This document shows positions 1 to 12,300 of a stretch of 64,000 nucleotides of DNA, piece by piece. Made by a program: the position numbers and the translations under genes. The notes beneath the pieces were generated by a model. That model saw nothing but the letters and a program-made list of their open reading frames with translations, was not told the DNA's origin and ran no database searches. The number at the start of each line of letters is the position of its first letter. Position 1 is the stretch's first letter. The DNA is from Selaginella tamariscina (lineage: Eukaryota > Streptophyta > Lycopodiopsida > Selaginellales > Selaginellaceae): the NCBI GenBank assembly GCA_003024785.1, contig PUQB01000378.1, positions 1 through 64,000 of the forward strand, in the 5' to 3' direction.

Positions 1-149
1 TACCTATGTACACACATATATTAGGTGTACCAGTACTGTATATTTTATTTATTTATCTATCTCTTGCACACACACGTACACTCCTATACATACATACAAC
101 ATACATATATATATTATATATACACACACACATATATATGTGTGTGTTT

Positions 150-1960
150 TATCTCGCTAAGCCCCTCGGCGGCGGGATTAATCCGCCGCTATATGGTTGG
201 GGCCATGGCGGCGGATTAATCCCGCCGCCGAGGCCCTTCACGCATGCTATGGGCGGCGAGATTAATCCGCCGCTCTACGACAAACCGAAGAGCGGCGGGA
301 TTAATCCCGCCGCCCATGGCCTGCGTGAGGGGCCTCGGCGGCGGGATTAATCCCGCCGCTCATCCATGCCCTGCGCGGAATGCGGCGGGATTTATCTCGC
401 CGGCAATGGCCTGTGTGAAGGTTCTAATGGGCGGGATAATCCCGCCGATTCCGCGCAGGGCATTTACAGGGAATGGGCGGTGGGATTAATCCCGCCGCCG
501 AGGCCCCTCACGCAGGCCATGGGCGGCGGGATTAATCCGCGCTCTTCGTTTGTCGTAGAGCGGCGGGATTAATCCCGCGCCCAGGGAATTCACGCAGGAC
601 ATGAACGCGGGATTAATCCGGCCCACGCTCAGCCCTTCGCGGAGGGCGGCGGGATTAATCCCGCCGTTCATGTCCTGCGTGAATTCCCTGGGCGGCGGGA
701 TTAATCCCGCCCCACCCATCCCTGTTCAAAAATGCCGCACCAATATATATGTGTGAGCGCATGATTTACGAGAGGGCGGCGGATTAGCCTCCGAACCTTC
801 ATTACCCGGTGGCGAGATTAATCTTCCGAACCTTCATTACCCCATTGGTATGTTGAATCAATCCCGACTAACTCTGTCTGAGACGGAGAAGGTTTACAAA
901 ATACCAATGGAGGGAACTGAGAAGGGTGGTGGGATTAATTTCACCATCCCTTACATGGTGGGCGGGATTAATCCCGCCGCGTACGCATGCCCTGCGCGGA
1001 ATCGGGCGGGATTTATCCCGCCGCCATTGGCCTGCCTGAAGGGCCTAGGCGGCGGGATTAATCCCGCAAGATTTCGCACAGGGCATTGGCGTTCGGCGGG
1101 ATTAATCCCGCCGACTAAGGCCCGAGTGAAGGGCCTGGGAGGCGGGATTAATCCCGCGACGCCAATTCCCTGCTCGGAATCGGGCGGGATTAATCCGCCG
1201 CCATTGGCTGTCTGCCATTGGATTAATCCCGCCGCATAGGACCGAGTGAAGGCCTGGGCGGCGTGATTAATCCCGCCGAGTCTTCAATGCCTGTTGGAGG
1301 AATGAATCCCGCCACCCTTCCTTTGTTTTCTCCATTGGTGAGTCGGACCAATCCCAAACGTTTCTGTCTGAGACGTAGAAGGTTTTCAACATACCAATGG
1401 AGAGAATTGGGAAGAGTGGGGAAATTCACTTAACCATCACTTACATGGTGGGCGAGATTAATCCCGCCTCCTTTCTGGAGTCACTGAAGGGGTGGAGAAA
1501 TAAATCGCGCAGGGAATTGGCGTCCGGCGGGATTAATCCCGCCGCATAGGGACCGAGTGAAGGCCCTGGGCGGCGGGATTAATCCCGCCGAGTCTTCAAT
1601 GCCTGTTGGAGAATGAATCTCCCACCCTTCCTTTTTCTCCATTGGTGAGTTGGACCAATCCCAAACGTTTCTGTCTAGACGTAGAAGGTTTACAACATAC
1701 CAATGGAGGGACTGGGAAGGGTGGCGAAATTCATTTAACCATCCCTTACATGGTGGGCGAGATTAATCCCGCCTCCTTTCTGGAGTCACTGAAGGGGTGT
1801 GAGAAATAAATCCTGCCCAGTTCTCTCTGAGACCGAGAAGGGTGGCAAGATTAATTCCGCACTCCCGTTCAAGGCCTCCAGAAAGGTGGCGAGATTAATC
1901 CCGCCCACTCTTTCAGGAGGCATTGAAGGGGTGGCGAGATTAATTTCCATGTGAATATAT
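150..1960. repeat. Array of GATTAAT-centred palindromes
   Basis: The perfect palindrome GGCGGGATTAATCCCGCC and close variants recur several dozen times, at spacings of roughly 30 to 60 bases and in both orientations of the linking sequence. Linkers are variants of short phrases such as CCCTGCGCGGAAT, GCCCTTCACGCA and GCCATGGGCGG. From about 1300 to 1930 the array turns into a longer unit of about 290 bases (compare 1300-1580 with 1600-1880). Open reading frames here are simple translations of the repeat (INPAA, GGGI) and are not genes. I know no named family that matches. Confidence 0.9.
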
Positions 1961-2280
1961 ATGTGTATTAGTATATATAAGTTGCATATCTCATTTTATT
2001 TACTTTTATCATCTTATCATAATATTTCGAGTAAAAGCTAGGAATCTATGTAAAACTGTCCAGAGCTCACATTTGTGGTGGTTCTAAAACGAAATGTTAT
2101 CTTTCTTTTGCACTAACACAAATGTGAGCTTCGGACAGTTAATTACGTCTACTTCTCTCTGTGTATTATTTTTGTATATTCGGGTTTATACAAGTGTGTG
2201 TGCGTTTTTATATAATTTATATTTAGTGTATTATTTTGCAGAAGGACGATTTGATCAAACAAGGAGATCGAGTCATTAGT
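1961..2280 (+). other. Spacer before the ParB/methyltransferase-like gene
   Basis: AT-rich spacer holding the fold-back repeat. A pyrimidine-rich stretch ending in TTTTGCAG near 2241 just before the ATG at 2281 could be a 5'-UTR intron acceptor. No gene is seen. Confidence 0.4.
2054..2140. repeat. Fold-back inverted repeat (MITE-like or hairpin)
   Basis: The arm at 2054-2078 (AACTGTCC, GAGCTCACATTTGTG) is the near-perfect reverse complement of the arm at 2115-2140 (CACAAATGTGAGCT, GGACAGTT), with about 36 bases between them. A transcript would form a stem of about 22 pairs. It could be a tiny MITE remnant or a small-RNA hairpin. The sequence alone does not decide between these. Confidence 0.6.
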
Positions 2281-5200
2281 ATGGAGTCGTCGTCAAATTC
2301 TGGGTAAGAATTAAAATAAAATCTGTTATACTCGGATACTTGAACTAATCATTTTTGTATTCAGATGTGGAATTGAGTGACATTAAAGACAAGAGCAGGA
2401 GAAGAGATGGGCAGGGGGATTCTGGAATCAACTTGGCCATATTTTAAGATAAATGGGAAGCGCATTGGAGCAACCATGGTGCTGTCAAATTAACCTCTGT
2501 CACATCTCATGGACAAGCAAAACAATGGAAAGTAGATTCGCTAGTCAAGCACCCGAAAGCAGGCTGCGAACCCAGATTGGACGATGCTCGACAGATATGC
2601 CTTGTTCCATCCAATGTCACGTTCTCGGATCCAGAGGTCGTCAGTTACAACATTAATCTCGGGTGGTTTTGTCGACTTGTGGATAATGACGTTCACGTGT
2701 TCACTAATGATGTTGACCTTGGAGTTCTTCTTCAACTCAACGAAAGCCCATCTATGGAGGGGATCCATCTGGATGTCTACTTCGAAGATCTTCAGACTCA
2801 TCGAGTAGGTGTATTGTCAGGAGATATTGCTTCACAATACAGAAAATCAGCAAGTGGAGCAATCTTCCCTCTTGACATTGAAGAAGAACACAGCGACATC
2901 ATAAGGGAGATTGAGAAGGTGGCTCGGTCTCAGGTTCTCTACAGATCACGTTCAATTTGCTTAGGAAGCTTCGGGAGCTGGAGAGTGTGCCGAGAACACT
3001 AGAACAGCTGCAGTCGGGGATCACACATGTTGATTCGGATCGCAAAAGAAAATCATCAATCGTTTTGTCAGCTGCACCTGTGGCATCTCATGCTGCAAAT
3101 AAGTCACAAGGAAATGATGTTGGATGAAAAGATTTATCCTTGTAGGGTTAAAATATTGCAGCGTTCAACCCAACTTCAATTACAGGCCACTCAACCAGGA
3201 ACGTGTAGCTGAGCTCATGGAGAAGATGAAGGACGACAATTCTTATACCGTTCCACATAATGCTGTTTTGTGTCCATACTATGAAAGAAGGAAGGGCGCT
3301 GACAAAGTCTGGATCACAACACCAGAACAACTCATGAAGATTCAGACGGAGAATAAAAATCTATCAAGTACTACATCATTAGTGGCCAGCACACAATAAC
3401 GGCAGCCCAACGACTTCTCGATGAACACAACAAAGGAACGATGGCAACAAAACTTTCCGAGCATACCCGTGAGAAGCTGACAAAAAGATCGGCGTTTTTT
3501 AGCTAAGCCGAATCTCACAACTCGAGCAGTACCATAAGTTATCGGCGGAATGGGACGCTGCCGACACCAACCACTACAACAGCAAAATATGGGAGAAGTT
3601 TAAACACACGCGAGCCGTGTGGGAATCTCTTCAGCGACCACAAGAGCTACTCGCAGGGAATACACAATCTGCGGAATACCGGGTAAGCAAATTGTTTGGG
3701 CGGATTTATCTCGCCGGTATATTAATCTGTCTTTTTCCTCAGAGGTTGAAGAAATTGCAGCAGTTGATTTTGCCCAGGTGGGCGGGAAGGAAACATCATT
3801 TCTGATGATGTTGATTTCTTGCCCCGAAGATAGGATCTTTGCCAAATGGTTGGGGATTATGGAATCCTTTTCAAAAGGAACACTGAAGAAGAAGCAGACA
3901 AGTGAAGGGGAGCCCTCAGAAAAGTCTGCAAAGAACCCAGTAAGACGCGAAGGCTAAGTCTGTTCAATCTACAAAGGATGTAGACAGATTTCAAGCTCAC
4001 ATGGTTGAAGCCTTTAAATGGAACAACGATGGAAGATGGAAGTCTTGGCTGATTTGGTGATCGATGCAAACTACAAATTAATAACAGCAGCCCAACCTCT
4101 CCTTTTCATCTCAAGGCAATGGAGTTGAAGACGGTCAGGCATTTCAAGGAGTGGTTGGGAATACACTGCCACAAACTGGGTTGGACCTCGACTTCAACAT
4201 ATGAAGAGGTTAGCAAATATTTGCATGTGACGAACGATGATATGCTTGTCGAATGGGTGAACCAATCGGAAGATCTAGGCAAGAATCTATTGCACGCCAA
4301 CGCCAAAAAGGAGAACATTGGGATGACGCCTTCTCTTATGGCAGTCCTTCAGCAGCGGAGAACCGAATTGAACCTTATAAAGGAGGATGCTACGAATCAC
4401 GACAAGCCCTACAGATGTTTGTTGTTAGATTCGGAGACTTTATGGGGTAACATCACTGCTTGTAGGAAACCGTTTCAATTGTTCGTGTGATGGATCGGCG
4501 GGTGTCAAAAAATCTTTCGACAGATAGGGCACTAGAGGATCTGGTGGAGAAACTTAGCCGTGCAAGCATATACATAGAAGGTATTTATTATTGAATTCAT
4601 GCTTGCGCTCTTCACTGATACCTACTTTTTCAGGTATTTATTTCTTGATTCTTGCTCATGTCACCGATACTTTTGCCTTCGCCTTCGCCAAGAAGAATAG
4701 ACATCGTTGGACAGGATTTTATATGAACGATGCTAATCCCAAGTGCATTGATACTGTTGTTCACTTGGTTGTTAGGAATGCGCCAAACAATTTCAAGCTT
4801 CCAAATGACTGGCCAGGCATCTGTTTGCACTCCAACGGCCCTGAACCTCCATCCGATACACCGATAGGTATGAGTGACGTATTCGGCAATGTACGTTATC
4901 CAAACATTACAAGTCAAGCGGCACGGAGCATCGTCAACTTGATCAGGGGTCCTCACAGTGATGCGTGGGTTTTTGACTACTGCACTAGGGGGTCCGTCTT
5001 GAAGGAGTGTTACCTTCGGCATACATGTGTGTTTGCCGTTGAGAAGGATAAGACCATGGTTGAGGACCTGAACAAGTGGATAGATTGGGTCTCAACTGAG
5101 TACCCAACGAATCCATAAAGGCGTATTTGAGAAAGTTCCCTCCAGATAAGTGCGATAGCTCTGAAGGTGAATCTGGTTCAATCTCGGAGTCTGAGAACGA

Positions 5201-5378
5201 ACATCAATCAGATATTAGACCGGAAGTTATCTCGAGGAGTACAGAACATTCGCACACTCCAGGACCCATGGAAACATCAATAGAAGATGCAGAAGATCTT
5301 GAACCATCTCACAAGCGGCTTAGACCTTCTTCGCCTCATTCAGAAGGTAATAGCGAAGAAGAATTGATAATGAATTGA
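2281..5378 (+). pseudogene. ParB-like / N4-N6 DNA methyltransferase-like gene, copy 1 (decayed)
   Basis: Protein-like reading runs through most of this stretch but in changing frames, so it is a relic or is damaged by indels. The N-terminal part (about 2577-3000) I do not recognise. At about 3140-3250 the residues NYRPLNQERVAELMEKMK resemble the start of a ParB-type domain, and at about 3370-3400 the residues YYIISGQHTITAAQRLL match its second conserved block. A short intron (about 3681 to 3730) follows. At about 4930-5080 the phrase WVFDYCTRGSVLK, then FAVEKDK, resembles the FxGxGS and acidic-loop SAM-binding motifs that end beta-class N4/N6 methyltransferases. I see no DPPY/NPPY catalytic motif, so activity is doubtful. 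The tail (5127-5378) is Ser/Glu-rich and contains KRLRP, a possible nuclear signal. Copy 2 lies at 27492. The ParB plus methyltransferase pairing is known from phages and plasmids. Its meaning in a plant is inference. Confidence 0.5.
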
Positions 5379-5489
5379 TAGAGTGATGAATAGTTGTAAA
5401 TGAGTGTAACATAAGGCATTTTTGTATATTTCTTTTATATTTGTACAGAAAATAAATTCTCAAGGATTAATGAAGCTTTTAGTTCAAAC

Positions 5490-6825
5490 ATGGGTCACAC
5501 ATTAACAAGGTAAATAATATACCTTGATAATTTTAAGGTCAGCTAATTATCATTTTGCAGATGTAATGAAATAATTGAGAACATGGATTTTCAGCATTGC
5601 CATGAGGTAAGAGAGGGGTTTGGCGACAATTTCTTGTGCCACATGTCAGAATGACAGAGTTCATGCAGGAAATGGATAATAATGCAGCTCAAAACATCGT
5701 TACCATGGGGGCCACTTCAGTTTTTGCATCATCATTTTTATTGGCTTCAGTTCCGAAATCAATTTCTTCAGCGCATGCAATATCTGAATCTTGTAAGGAT
5801 GATGTACAATTAAATGATGAAGGGATAGGCAACGAAATAGTGGCAACGGATAAATGTGAAAGGGAGCAAACAAGTGATTTGCAAAGTATTCAAGAGGCAA
5901 CGCTATCTCATGTTACTCATGGCCATATTGTGTTGTTGGATGTCAATGGTGTTCTGCTTCATCGACAAAGGCCCGAGGATAGGAAAAAAGAAATCAAACA
6001 AGGAGATTTCATTCCTTGTCATGGTAAATTTCGATATGATATTATTTTTCGTCCAGGGTTGGATCGTCTCTTTCAAAAGCTTAAGGAGATGGGTGCGCTT
6101 GTGGGGATTTGGTCATGCATGCAGATTCATAACTTAACACCGCTGTTGAGTTTACTTAAGAAACATTGTAGTGTTGCAGAAGAGGTGATTCGTAAAGATT
6201 GGATTTTTGACCAGCGAATGTGTCATAAAACCTCTCGAATTTCAAATATAAGAAAGGAAAAGCAAGCCATACTTCTTCAAGAATGAAAGAATAATTGGGA
6301 CTCATGGGGAGATCAGTCGCTTAAGGATAACGAAGAATGCACATATCTTAGTAGTAGACGACTCTCCTCAAAGGCTATGCTCAACCAAAACATTGCTTGT
6401 ATTCATCCAATCACTTTCGATCCATATTCTGATACCGATATCATGGATGAGCTAGTGAACTACTTGGATACGTGCCTCAGAAAGAAGAATCTCGAAAATT
6501 TTGTGAGCAGTATCCACCGTATCATACATTTCCTGAAGCTTTTCTTTCTCGTGATATTGAATTTTATAAAATGAAGGATAGCAACCGGGCGCTTTATAAT
6601 ATTATTCTTAAGGAACGTCAGTTTTTAGATGAGCCTTTATGCAGACCTTCTCTTATCACATCTTATGTATTAACAAGGATGGCAACTCTCAATTGCATTC
6701 GTGAGAGTGTTAAGTGGTGGCAACAACATCAAGATATTGACCAAAATGATTTGATTAATCCGGAGAGTGATGATTTAGACAAAATGAAAAGATTTCTTTG
6801 TATGATAGAAAGAAAGTATTTATAA
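5490..6825 (+). pseudogene. FCP1/NIF-like HAD phosphatase, copy 1 (decayed)
   Basis: A likely start is the ATG at 5490, with a small first exon to 5509 and a second at 5561-5606, both with GT/AG borders. The main open frame (5636-6286) holds the HAD motif I variant LLDVNGVLL, then FRPGLDRLFQKLKEMG and VGIWSCM, as in FCP1/NLI-interacting-factor phosphatases. After a frame change comes ILVVDDSPQRLC (motif III, DDS), then HPITFDPYSDTD and DELVNYL, the usual end of that fold. In motif I the second acidic residue of DxDGT is replaced by Asn, which would weaken catalysis. The last frame (to 6825) reads VKWWQQHQDIDQND and is not recognised. Family members dephosphorylate protein Ser/Thr, such as the RNA polymerase II tail. 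Here the gene sits about 110 bp after the methyltransferase-like gene on the same strand and is duplicated together with it. Confidence 0.6.
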
Positions 6826-9218
6826 AAAATTAAACATGTTGATAAGAAAATGATTTCATTTGTAATTATGTTTGATAGTATTTCTTCATTATTGTAAACT
6901 ATTTTTAGAATAATATGAATATTCTAAGATATTTTAGGAATATTCCTTACTAAGTAAGGTTATTGAAGGATTAATTAATTAATTAATTAATTAATATTTA
7001 AGGCTTAATTACATATTAATTAAATGATTAATTAATAATTAAAACTTAAGTATTAATTAGTAATTTATTTTATATTCCCATTTTCACGTATCATGCCCAC
7101 TTTAGTTACAACGTGCATATATTACAAGTGCATGTACATGTTTGCACAAGAATAGGCATAATATACGATGATACTTCAATAATTATACTTCAGCTATAAA
7201 CGACATAGCCATAGTGTTTTTAGATTGTCTTATATAAATAGGGATCTAAACCCTAAAGCCCTAGTATATATCAAAATATTTGCATGGGAATATCCATATC
7301 ATTTCATATAACTTAGTAAAAAATTAATTTTATTTATTCTTATATTAATATTATTTAAAGCTTTTTTACTAAATAATTTATAATTAACTGTGTGAGATAA
7401 AGAGACTTGTAATGATAAAATTAATGTATTAATATAAAATAAATTTTAAATTAATGTTTTGGTTATTTTGTAATAACATGTGTGTATGCACGTCTTTTTG
7501 TATGTTAATATTCTATGGTAAAGGGGAGAATCTAATGAGACTATAAGGAGCTTCATTTTGGAAACTTTTTTCTTAAAAGAAAATTCGAGTTTAATTCTAT
7601 AGGAAGTTTTATTTGTTTGTGATAATTTGAGTCCAAAGACAGACTTATTTTGAAACTTATATATAGCGATTTTCTTGAATGGTTCTTAATATCTTGAGAA
7701 TAATAAGTTTCCATATTGACCATTTACCAAGGATTTTATTTAATTTCATGATGAACAAAAGAGATATGATATGCAAATATTGATAAAAGTGAATATGAAG
7801 GTTAAAGAATTATCATATTTTCCGAAATTACAAACAAAAAAATGTGTTTCATATTATAAAGAAAACTTATCTTAATATTAAAGTGTCATTACACAAGAAT
7901 CAAAAGTAGAAATAATTAAGAAAAGTAGTTCAATATATATAATCTTGTAAATTATATGTATGAACATATATTTCTCTAGAGTCTTAAAAATTATATTGCT
8001 TATTGATGTTAGATCGATGTCTTTCTTGTTGTATGAATTTTGGAACTGTAGATTTTACATATATGTCATTATTGATGTTGCTAGAGTTGTTGTTATTGTT
8101 ATAAGAAAGATATATCTATTGAAATAACTAAATCAAGACAATATAAAAATGTTTTAAGAGTTCTTATTATTTAATAATTATTAATACTGTAAAATTGTTC
8201 ATTGTATTAAAGTTGTTACAATAATTTGTTTTACTATAAAGAATTATTTTGGAGCATGAGTTATTTTTTGTTACCAAGATGTTAATATGTATAAGTCCCA
8301 TATAGTTCATTTTGCTTTATTAAACTTAACATATTATTTATTTAATTTCAATAAACTACATTTCTAAATTTTTTAATATAAACTACATTAAAATAAATTC
8401 TACTTGAAAACTTAGTCTTTACAAAATATGATATTAAACTCTTCATACTATTTTTATAAAGTATAGTAGTATTTTTACCATGGGTTTTAATATTAAAGTT
8501 CATTTAAATAATAATATACTTGAATTTATAAATTTATGAAATTATGACCTAATATCATTAAACTTTTTTTTATAAATTAACTTGCAAGAACACAAGGAGT
8601 TGCATAAATTTTTGAGTTTGATAATTTATATTATCATTGTTATATTTCTTGTGTCAATTCATCAATTTATTAAATTATTTTTTAATCTTATTATTTCTTA
8701 ATAACAATAATTTATTATTTCTGATGTAATAATTGGTATGTGGCCTTTGATGTTTTACAAATAATTACCACAATCAAGAAATAAATTGTTAATTATGAAC
8801 ATATATGTTAATTATGTTTTATCACACTACATGGCTCAGTTGATTGCCTTAATAAATTTCATGAAATGTCAAAAATAAATTCTTAACATAAATTTCTTAT
8901 TAACTAAGTTTATTGAAGATTTGGAATTATGATTCAAATTATTAATGCATATAGTAAGAACAAATCAATCTAGAATTGATGTTGATTCTAAATGTTTTAT
9001 TTTTAAAATTTTAAGTCATGTTTTAAAATATAAAAATAAATGAACCCCAAGTCATATGCTAAAATGCACACATAATATAATTATATGACAAATTGCATGT
9101 AAATAAGATGAATGAGAACGAAGGTCATGAGATGAGTCTCAGATGTTGATTAAAGAAAAAAATGCAAATACAAGCTAATTATCGTGAGTATGAGTTATCT
9201 CGGAGGATGATTAGCAGG
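6826..9218. other. AT-rich spacer of unit 1
   Basis: Very AT-rich DNA with no coding frame I can support. It is a diverged copy of 30647-33800, so it belongs to the duplicated unit and not to a separate element. It includes a (TTAA)n run near 6970-6995. Confidence 0.7.
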
Positions 9219-9343
9219 CAGACTGTCATAGTTTTTACTATGACTCCTCTTTACTTTGGACGTTGACTGTTGTTACCTTACTGTACTATGTTGACAAGCC
9301 CTAGATGTAGTGAGAAACAGCCCCGCTTAGTGCACTTAGGTGT

Positions 9344-12300
9344 TTAGGGGTGGTTCGGCCGACTGTCCTTAGATATCTCGAGAAACTCTAAGCGAAGGTA
9401 GCACTTACCTTCATATGTCCACTCTCCAGATTGTTCATCCTTTTGATACCATCGAAGATTGAGACGGATTGGATATGATGGCCTATCACTCAAATCCACA
9501 AGCTCTCTAGTCTCCCTCCAAGAGTTCCCAGCTTTCCTAGACATCTTTAAAATCCTCCCAATATACCAGTTCCTACCCTCGTAAAACACTGCAATATCTG
9601 TACCATATGAAACTGAAGTTTGTGTTTTAATCCTCTCCATTTGGCCACTATCGTACACACTTGCTTTCACTTTTGTCAACCTATCTTTTGAAAAGAAAGG
9701 ACTGCCGTTGAGGTGAGAAACAAGAGTGCTCTTAGCAATTTTCTTTGAATCAAGTTCAACGTATTGTGTAGCCTTTTGAACTTGTCCTGTTTCTCTTCTT
9801 GATCTAGCATCATATCAAACGTATGCCTTAACTCCAATGTCGATGCTAAAGTCTCATCCTCGTCTTGATTTGTTATAATGGCTCACTTTCCATCTCAGGA
9901 TCATCCGCTTCATCACCAATAAAAGTTTGTAAACTAGTTGTAAAGTTAGTCTTGTAAAAGTCTTCAAAGGCCCATGGACATTCCCACCAGTCTTTATCAG
10001 TTGACACTCCAACTATTGCAAGCATTTTTTGTGCCTCTGCCAATCCATCTTTGAGAACTGCTACTAGCTGATCATCTGTTTCTAGACCTTGGAAATTTGC
10101 TAAATCCACAACAACATTACTATCTTTTGTCTCTAAATGTGACCAAATAGCTTCCTGTTTCTTATGTGCAACAGGAAAGTTTAACGTACCAGAACTTTTG
10201 ATCTCACTCAACCGGTTCATACATCCAGCTGTGTCAAGTAAATCAACACCATCATACGCACGCTCATTTCGCACCATGCCTCCTACTTTGCTGAAGAAAT
10301 TTTCACAGCAATCTGATCCTGATAGCCAAAGAGGTACTGGAACTCCTGGAAGTTTTTCCCTGAAAAGCTTGATCAAGAGAACAACGTAATGACAAGAGAT
10401 CTCGATATCCAAAAAGGCCTCATTACTTATGAAGTTTTCCTTCAACTGAAGGTTGGTAGAGTGAACAATCCAAAGGCGCCAAAGTCTAACTAAAAGAGTT
10501 AAAATTATAAAGAAAAAAATTATGAACTTTAAAAGTACCTGAAAAAGAAACTGACTGTGCTTGCAGCTTTTACTCGCTCTGCTAAACTTTTTGTTGGAGA
10601 AAGAAAAATGTCAAAGTAAAGAGATGCTGCAGAGAGATACACTTCTGTGCCTTGTGTGGCTTCTCGCTTACAATCTTCACGTTCTCGAGCTGCTCGCAAA
10701 CAACATTGAACTTTACGTGAGCATAAACGTTGTGCTGCAGCCCAATTTTGTCTATCCTTTCTCTCTACATCACCCTTTTGCAGTTCATGTTCTTGTCGAG
10801 GGAAAACTTCATGCACCAGCCATATGTGGTTCAACGTCACTAAGAAATCTCCATGACCAATCTCTTAGCAGCAGAATCCAAAGGGTTGACTAATTTCTTT
10901 CCATTATGTGGAAAATCTGGTCATGCAAGCCTTCTACCCAACCATCTGCTCCGCGTCGCTGTAAAAACCCAGCCACTCCAATCAACCTTGAATGGATTAG
11001 CTTTCACCTTACTATAGTCCTCCAACATGATTTTTCTACGTCGACCATCTCCGTCAGAGGCATGTCCAACCACTGGTCCTTCCAATCTTGTTTTCCACAT
11101 GTCTTCTAGCATTTGCCATTGTTGTCGAACCTCTCTATGTGTAAACCGGTTGCATGTCAACTGAATCATCAAAGTTAAGCGAGGCACATTTTCCACCAGT
11201 GGATTAATCATGAGAACTCTTGCATAGCTTGCCATCTGACATGTCTCAAAAGCCTACACATAAATATATAAATTTATTACATAAACTATATTAAACCAAA
11301 AATAAAACTTACATGTGTAATAGTGTTGAAGCCTTCTTCACCACTGCCTACCACCACTTTAAAATCTGGTTGGCAAACATGATTTTCAAGCTTGCCACAA
11401 AAACCGACCAATGCATCTTGATGTGGAATCCAGCGGACACATCTTTTAATTTGAGTTTCATCTTCAGATATCTGAACAGGAACTCCTCCCATAAGATGAA
11501 TCTTTTTTGTGTAGACCCTGTAAATATCGGCAAGCTGGCTAAAAAGCTCCTCACTAAAACCAACAACATATCGCAATGTCTTACGCATGGATCTTTTGTT
11601 GTATCCATGGATAGACTGCCAAAGTTCAAAGCTAAAAAGTTGTGCATCCGAGCACCTCCAAAAATCCTCACAGCCTCAAACATATCCTTAGTCTCTACAC
11701 TCCAACGTTTACCACTGTTTGGACGCCTAATATTCTGAGCAATATCTGTCAAGAAAGCCCATAGAGCTGGAAGACCTTCAAATTTTCCATGATCATGTGC
11801 CTCTACTATATCCCTACAAAACTTGCGAACATCACCTCTACACAAGTTCTCTCCCAAAGCATCTGTAATATTTCTTGATGTCATTGAAAGAGCAGTAATC
11901 CGCATCCTTTGATAAAGCACTAGCTTTTTGTATCGTCGAAGCTCACTAGCACCAAACTTGCATTGGTTCAATAACTCTCGACTTGAAAGCCAACTAAGCC
12001 TAGTTCCTTCTCCAGATGTCCTGCTACCTCGACCAAGTCTTCCTGAAGTTACTGCAAGTTCATGCCTATAAACCCGCATTCTAAAGTCATTTTCCTTTGG
12101 TATATTCACACAGTAACTACATTGAAGGTTTTCAAACACTCCTGTTGAGATCCGAATGCATTTTTTGTGCCGAAATGTGCCTTCTATCTTCACCTCTTGT
12201 CCTCTATATGTGACTATGTCTACAACATATGGCTCAGGAAACCAATTCAACCCTCTTGCTGTCATGAAGGAAGCCCTTCAAATCCACAAGCTTTTTATTA

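Noticed and set aside
6-1429. Open frames reading GGGINPAA or GLIPPP repeatedly
   Set aside because: They exist on both strands and in several frames because the palindrome has no stop codon. They are products of the repeat.
150-1960. CRISPR-like repeat and spacer array
   Set aside because: Spacing is irregular, linkers themselves repeat and the context is a plant nucleus. It is a palindromic satellite-like array.
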